Origin: Deuterostichococcus epilithicus
Taxonomy: Eukaryota > Chlorophyta > Trebouxiophyceae > Prasiolales > Stichococcaceae
Assembly: GCA_033439295.1 (NCBI GenBank)
Contig: JAVTLE010000004.1
Span: 310,012-374,011, forward strand
DNA length: 64,000 nucleotides
Reading direction: 5' to 3'
In this document: one piece after another, positions 59,201-64,000 of the stretch
How the letters are laid out: each line of letters begins with the position of its first letter
How positions within the stretch are numbered: the first letter of the stretch is position 1
Notes under the pieces: generated by a model
What the model was told of the DNA's origin: nothing
The model's input: only the letters and a program-made list of their open reading frames with translations
The model's database searches: none
Translations under genes and position numbers: made by a program

Positions 59201-59237
59201 CCCGCCGGCGCCGTGCCCGCAGTTCCCGCAGCCGTGA
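53274..59237 (+). CDS. Membrane-anchored TPR protein of bacterial type
   Basis: The first well-bounded exon (acceptor CCGCAG before 53274) encodes a transmembrane anchor, VMAAALAVLLAVAAFVGVTA. Downstream exons follow the order of a bacterial TPR family: GLMEAWNFNQLEAHNAFSAA then CSRCWWGVAYALGPGAN (from 54130), 54599-54712, about 55020-55120, AETHMNLSPWDYYLPDK (about 55386-55470), ALRPAHPFAAHLLVHIAEA (about 55740-55868), GHLLHMPSHTYVRIGRWHDA (56199-56354), EHNTDLLIYAAVLGGEG (about 57058-57210), about 57476-57580, WHYTRGLAFTARG (57848-57958), about 58211-58348, YLPVRHCLGAVLLAAGR (about 58606-58738) and FREDLAVHPDNGRSLSGLAA (59055-59237). The true start codon and the exons between 53373 and 54129 are unresolved; VDGQPLFEYHCHASF (about 53952) may be one. 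Function unknown; TPR arrays usually mediate protein binding. Confidence 0.8.
54468..54599 (+). repeat. 86-base tandem duplication at a TPR-gene splice acceptor
   Basis: GAGCACCAGGAGCGGCTCGA and the following bases, through GGGC-GTGACG-AGGAGCC, occur at 54468 and again at 54554. The second copy contains the functional acceptor GACGCAG before the exon at 54599; the first has GACGGAG, so the AG is displaced. Confidence 0.85.
57391..57432 (+). repeat. 21-base repeat, two copies
   Basis: GGTGCGGGCCAGGGCCCTGT then C, repeated head to tail, just after a possible donor in the TPR gene. Probably intronic. Confidence 0.75.
58354..58369 (+). repeat. Telomere-like motif just after a splice donor
   Basis: AAACCCTAAACCCTAA begins 6 bases into the intron following the TPR exon that ends at 58348. 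Confidence 0.75.
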
Positions 59238-59973
59238 CCTGGCTGTGTGGCTCTGCGGCATATCACATGCCGGGAGGTCCATCCTGATCGGAATCTCGCT
59301 TCAAGTCAGCAGCGTGTTGAAGGCTTGTCCGTACAGTCGAGAAGATCCGCACTGGCCAGTTGAGGCGCTGCAGTGCTGCGTCTGTTGAGCTGCGGCTAGA
59401 ATCACTTCGCATCAGCAGAAATGCTTGACTGAAGCAGGCACGATGTGCAGGAGCACTGAAATGGAAGTTCATGTACAGTAAGATCAATGGTGTGCAGTGG
59501 TCGCTGTAGGCACGCTCTTGATGGTCCAGCTTCAGTTCCTTTGTGCTGACGACCTTTACAATCCTAGTCGGTGGAACGACCCACCCTCCAACTGCAACAT
59601 GGACAGGCCACAAACGATTCCGGCAAAGCAGAACCACCACAACAGGTGCTGCGCCGCAACAAAGCCTCGTCGGGCGGTGACAAAGGAATTGCAGCCTGGG
59701 CAGGACAACCAACAAAGAAACAATACAGCGGCTCTGAATGAGACTGAAAATCACAGGTGCATACTTCGGTAGGACAAATCTATAGCAGCAGGGGCACATC
59801 AACCTGCCAGTGCCTGCTGGTGTCAGCGCACCGCCTCCGCAGGTTGCACAATGCAGCGCTGGCTAGGGCCCATGCCGAGCGCATAACCGGTTGTCATGTA
59901 CGGCAGGGCGTCTATATGTTCGTGGTGCAGCGTCGAACTGATGTTCTGGGCTTCCGCCTGCAGAAGCTGCGCC
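59238..59973. other. Intergenic region between convergent genes
   Basis: About 735 bases between the TPR stop (59235-59237) and the NAR2 stop (59974-59976, minus). It should hold both 3' UTRs. No gene is seen. Confidence 0.55.
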
Positions 59974-61841
59974 CTACACGTTCTTCTTGCGCAAGTAGGT
60001 GAGGACGAAGTAGGTTAGGAACATGAGCGGCCCCACGGTCGAGCAGATGCCGGCAGCAATCTTCATACCCTTCGGCCGGGGGTCAATGGCGTTGACCTGC
60101 ACATGGATGAAAGTGTAGCAGGGTCAGCATTGCGCCTGTGCATGCTGTTTGGGCAATCAATGACCGCCGTCGGCATCAACTTTGGGCCTGAAAGTCATCA
60201 GCACACTTGCCGAACAGCGCGGACGTGGACACCGTGGCGCAACCAGATCAGAAACAGGAGTCTGCAGTTCTGCTGCAGAGGTGTGCAGGTGTGTGGCGCC
60301 ATGCCAAAACGGGCCAGCATCAGCAGCCACGCCCTTGCGTGAAGCTCCGCACCTGGAAGTAGCCCATGGAGCTGCCAAAGGCGACCTGGTAAGACACCGT
60401 GGAGGAGGAGTTGTGGAACACAAAGGCGCGGACGAAGTAGGTGGCGGTCGCCACAGAGTCTTTGGGCTTCCACACGATGCCGGTGGCGTTGCTGCGGGAC
60501 GGGTCCAGGTGCGACTTGATGACGATGGGGCACTTCTTCGACTTCTGCGGCGGGAAGGAAGGGCGCCAGCCGGTGAGCAGCTGGCACGCGGTGGCAGGGC
60601 TGCTGTTGCGACAGCATGCTCAGGAGCGCAGAGCGTGCCTGCGCCACTGCCTGACATCGAGCCGGTCGTCAGCGGGCATCGCCACCAATGCACTGGGATG
60701 CCAGCCGAAGGTGTGCAGCACGATCAGGGCCGCGCAGCAGTTAGGAGGCTCACCGAGATGATGTTGTTGGTCTTGCGCCACGGGCGGTCGACCTGAGAGT
60801 AGTTAGAGTAGCAGGCCTTGAGCTGTACGTAGTCCGTCAGGTTGGCTGTCTGGTTAGCAAAAACGGAGTAGTTGATGATGACGGCATCATCTGAGTCCGC
60901 CTGGATCTGCGCGCAGATCGAATATGCAGTCAGCTGCTTGCCTGCGCGAGTGGCATGATTTCAAGCCCGACGTGCCGCCATGCTCGGTGTGGCAACTTGC
61001 CGTGAACGGGCAGCGCGATCGATTCCAGAGTCTTTCAGAAACTTTGAAAGCAGGTAACATGTGCGCGCCAGCTCGAGGCGCTGCCACAGGGGATGCACGG
61101 GTGGCTTACCTTGGGGAGGCAGGCCGCGCCGAGGTCGTCATTTTTGCACGGCGTCGTGATGACTTCCTCGCCGTTGATCATGTACCGGAGCGTCACCGAC
61201 AGCTTCGGCGGCATGATGCTGGAGAGGGCTGCAGCAGCATGACAAGCTGTATGAGCGAACTGGCATGGGGTTCGTCCCACGCCTCCAAACGCTTCATGCT
61301 ACTCATGTGCCAGCAAAGAGCGCGTTGCCAACACCGCTGCGTCGCTCCGTGTGTGAGGAGCGCGCCTCGAGGGTTGTGGTGCACGGCAGCGCGTCGGATC
61401 ATGAGTGCCACAGCAATGCGATCGCCATGCATAATCAGGCTTTCACGCAGCTTACAGTTGCTGCATTCATGTTCGGGCGCCAATTGTTCCGGTGTTCGGC
61501 GCGCGGCAGCGGCATTGCAGCCGCGCGCGCAGATGGAAGCAACTTAGTCACGTCCTCGGCGTAGCGCCTAGGGCTGCCGGCCCGGCTGACCGCTCACGTG
61601 CAGGGTCCTTGCAGCAATTAAGGATTCGTATCTGGATCGAAAGCTGACGGCGCGAGCTCCAACTTTTGCTGTGCAGCTCGCGCGGATGCGCGATCGTGTG
61701 CCCGGACAGGTATGAAAGAGAGTGAGGGCACTCACTGACTGCTGCGGCTGCTGTGGCGTTGAGGCCCGTCTGTGCGGCAGCGCCTGTGGCCAGAAGCAGC
61801 GCGGCAAAAGCTGCTAGCATGCATGCTGCCCGTGACGCCAT
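59974..61841 (-). CDS. NAR2: Nitrate transporter accessory protein NAR2 (NRT3)
   Basis: Five exons join in frame to 230 residues: 61841-61736, 61228-61110, 60906-60754, 60544-60353, 60096-59974. Exon 1 encodes a signal peptide (MASRAACMLAAFAALLLATG). The core matches the family: LKACYSNYSQVDRPWRKTNN, KKCPIVIKSHL and VATATYFVRAFVFHNSSS correspond to the conserved K-x-C-Y, S-Q-V-D-R-x-W-R-K and T-A-T-Y-F-V-R-A signatures. The last exon is a C-terminal membrane anchor (ICSTVGPLMFLTYFVLTYLR) with a basic KK tail. Known role: forms a complex with NRT2 at the plasma membrane, giving high-affinity nitrate uptake. No NRT2 or other nitrate gene is in the window. Three or more NxS/T sites suggest a glycosylated lumenal domain. 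Confidence 0.92.
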
Positions 61842-62436
61842 CTCTGACGTGTGCACTCGGCGCCGGCGTGGGGCCTGGACGGCAGACTGTTCAAGCAAGC
61901 TTCCTTGAGTCCAGTACCTGTGCTTGATTGGCTCCGATCGGCGAGTTGTAACGTGCTCGCGCCACTGGCCGGCCCTTAGCGGGTGGTCAGCAGGGCGCAG
62001 AAAAAGGGGCAGAAGGCAACTTCTCGTCAGGTGCACGTGGCCCATCTGATCGGCGTGAAATTGTAATCACGTAAATCTGACGAAGAGCTACAAACTCCCA
62101 AAGGGCAGTTGGCTCTTCTGGTCGCTTGCCTGACCACGAGCGCGGACCAGGAGTCACAGGGCGCGTGCTCACTGTCGTCCGAACGCTGCAGTGTGGAACA
62201 TGATATTCGTTTAGGGCAGTGTGGCAGTATTAGTGGAAGTGCGAGCAGGTCTCGACAACAACAGGCCAGGTGTCGGGATTCAAAATGTGTTTGCCACTCA
62301 CAAGGCGCACGAATGAAGTCCTTGGCTGTCCAGACAACTGAAGTTCCAAAGCAAGATCGCATCAGAAGGTCAGCAGCTCGATCTTGCGACCTGCTCGTCG
62401 ATCTCAGCTCACGCCGCGCAGCGCGCATAGCGCGGC
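61842..62436. promoter_or_regulatory. Divergent intergenic region between NAR2 and the Apollo-like gene
   Basis: About 595 bases between divergent start codons (61841 minus, 62437 plus). Both promoters should be here. No clear element was recognised. Confidence 0.45.
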
Positions 62437-64000
62437 ATGTCGGAGGGCGTTGTGCTCAGCCTTGGGCAGGGCGTGCACGTTTCCGTGGATTTCTGGCGGC
62501 GGTACCGGGTGCCTGTGGCGGCCCACTTCCTGACGCACATGCACGCCGACCACATTGAGGGGCTCGGCAGCGCTTGGCGCGGCGGCGGCGGCGGCGCCAT
62601 ATACTGCTCTCCAGCGACGGAGCAGCTACTGCAGGTAGTCCAGATGGGGTTATAATAGCTGTTTTACTGGACTCAGATGCGTCACTTCTGGCTGTATTGC
62701 GAGACGATGTGCTCCACAGGCGCTGCTGCAGATCCGTTGCAGAGGTTGCAGAGTTGCAGCAGTCGGACGTGCATGGCCATATGTCGCAGCGTCAGCCGCT
62801 CAGATAAGCGGAGCAGGTTGCACAGCCTGAACACCCGCCGATCGCAGGAAAAGTGGCCGGAGATGTCAGCACCTGTGGTGCCGTTGGCGGTGGGCGAGAC
62901 GCACGTGCTCCGGCTGGCGCCAGCCGCCAGCAGCACAAAAACAGACGCCAGCGGCGCCGCCATTGACATTGGCGTCACCCCCCTGGACGCCTGCCACTGC
63001 CTGGTGAGACGCTGCGACGTCACCGCCAAGCGCTGGCTGCGCTGCCACTGAGGCTGCCTCCATCATCGCCTGACAGGACGTGGTCATTTGAATCTGACCA
63101 ACATTGTTAGGCGAATTGTCCAGCAGCTATCCTTCGGGCCACCAACAGCGTGCCAAGCAGGGCACACATTTCGGGGCTCCCAGCGCAGTGTGCCTCGGGA
63201 AATGGCGTGGACGGCGCGGCCGCTGACCTGCGCCACCGTGCCGTGGCGCAAGCTGTGGTTGATGCCCTGCGCTGTGCCGCCTGCAGGGCGCGGTGATGTT
63301 CCTGTTCGAGGGGCCCATCGGCCGCATCCTGCACACCGGCGACTTCAGGTGCTGGCCTTCTGCTGCTGGCATCGTGAGGTTCTCTTGGGACTCTATGTTC
63401 TGCTGTGCTGAGACGAGGCAGCAGCTCCACGAAAGAGCACTGCTGTGGTGTTCTATGCCCTGGCGCAGCGCGTTGGCTGTGCCGTATGGCTGCCACCCAT
63501 TTCGTTCAGCAGTGCAAAGATTCACAACAATCGAGGGTGAATGAGGCGGTGTCGTGTCGTGGGCATCCCAGGTGGGAGGCGGCAGCACAGGCGGCGCGGC
63601 CATGGCACCCGGTGCTGACCTACGCACCGATAGACCTGCTGCTGCTGGACAATACATACTGCCACCCCAGGTGTGCACCCGTCTCGTTTGACATCGAAAC
63701 TTGACCGTAAGGCTTGCTCGAGACGTGTGAGCGGGCGGACCTGCTGCTTGAGGATAGCACGGACTGCCACCCCAGAGTTTCATCCAGCCTCCTTGCTCGG
63801 CAGGAAGATGTGGTTTTGCTGGCCCATGCCATGCGCTGCCAGATCAGTGGTCGACAGCCGGCGCCTGGAGCGCCACTCAGCAGCCCTGTATGGTCGCACA
63901 CGACACCGCGACCAAAGGGGCCGATCGCTACCGCATGCACGAACGCGCGGGGTGCCGCCTCAGCAGCGCAGGCCGCTGCTGTAACTGCATCGCAGTTACA
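62437..64000 (+). CDS. SNM1/Apollo-type beta-CASP DNA nuclease, 5' part only
   Basis: Exons: 62437-62634 (MSEGVVLSLGQGVHVSVDFW, then THMHADHIEGL, the HxHxDH metal motif, and YCSPAT), 62848-63003 (VGETHVLRL and LDACHC), 63287-63348 (GAVMFLFEGPIGRILHTGDF), 63572-63670 (DLLLLDNTYCHP) and 63776 onward (LLARQEDVVLLAHAM). Order and motifs follow SNM1B/Apollo: metal site, HCPG-like motif, FEG, TGDFR, LDNTxCxP, RQE. The beta-CASP half is beyond the window. Known: members are 5' exonucleases acting at telomeres and interstrand crosslinks. Joining exons 2 and 3 gives HCLG where HCPG is usual. An additional exon between 62634 and 62848 cannot be excluded. Confidence 0.88.
63738..63775 (+). repeat. Duplicated coding segment forming the 3' end of an intron
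   Basis: Repeats 63633-63670 (the end of exon 4) with 8 differences in 38 bases by my count. Exon 4 ends TGCCACCCCAG at 63670 before donor GTGTGC; the copy ends with the same TGCCACCCCAG at 63775, whose AG now serves as the acceptor for exon 5. Confidence 0.85.

Overview
This window is nuclear DNA from a eukaryote with GC-rich, intron-dense genes, most likely a green alga (Chlorophyta, probably trebouxiophyte-like). The reasons are dense short exons with GT-AG introns of about 100-500 bases, plant/algal protein families (nitrate-transport partner NAR2, a FORGETTER1/strawberry notch helicase) and scattered TTTAGGG-type motifs. Species was not determined. No CRISPR, prokaryotic operon, rRNA, tRNA or complete transposon was recognised. 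Exon models were built by hand from splice sites, frame and family motifs, so gene ends are firmer than some internal boundaries.

Layout. 1-3635 (-): secreted leucine-rich-repeat protein, running off the left edge. 4287-15930 (+): strawberry notch/FORGETTER1 helicase-like protein, about 29 exons. 16135-22147 (+): large nuclear protein with a SUMO-interacting-like motif, a PHD finger, RNA polymerase II CTD-like heptads, a long Ala/Glu coiled coil and a C-terminal winged helix. 22502-25173: two weakly supported genes of unknown function. 25773-25961: frameshifted copy of the last exon of the PHD gene. 26403-28461 (-): polytopic membrane protein. 29476-33376 (+): type II, probably mitochondrial, DnaJ chaperone (389 residues). 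34093-52515 (-): tandem array of three pentameric ligand-gated ion channel genes. 53274-59237 (+): bacterial-type TPR protein. 59974-61841 (-): NAR2. 62437-64000 (+): SNM1/Apollo beta-CASP nuclease, running off the right edge.

Two things stand out. First, a three-gene array of Cys-loop-family channels lacking the Cys-loop cysteines, with cation-type E-K residues at the start of M2; in two of the genes those residues are encoded by a 13-nt micro-exon. Second, at many places an intron contains a decayed copy of the neighbouring exon. In the Apollo gene the 3' splice site lies at the end of the duplicated coding segment, as expected if introns arise by tandem duplication of exon pieces. A third point is that the helicase gene and the PHD gene are adjacent and co-oriented, 204 bases apart, while land-plant FORGETTER1 is described as carrying a PHD finger within one protein.
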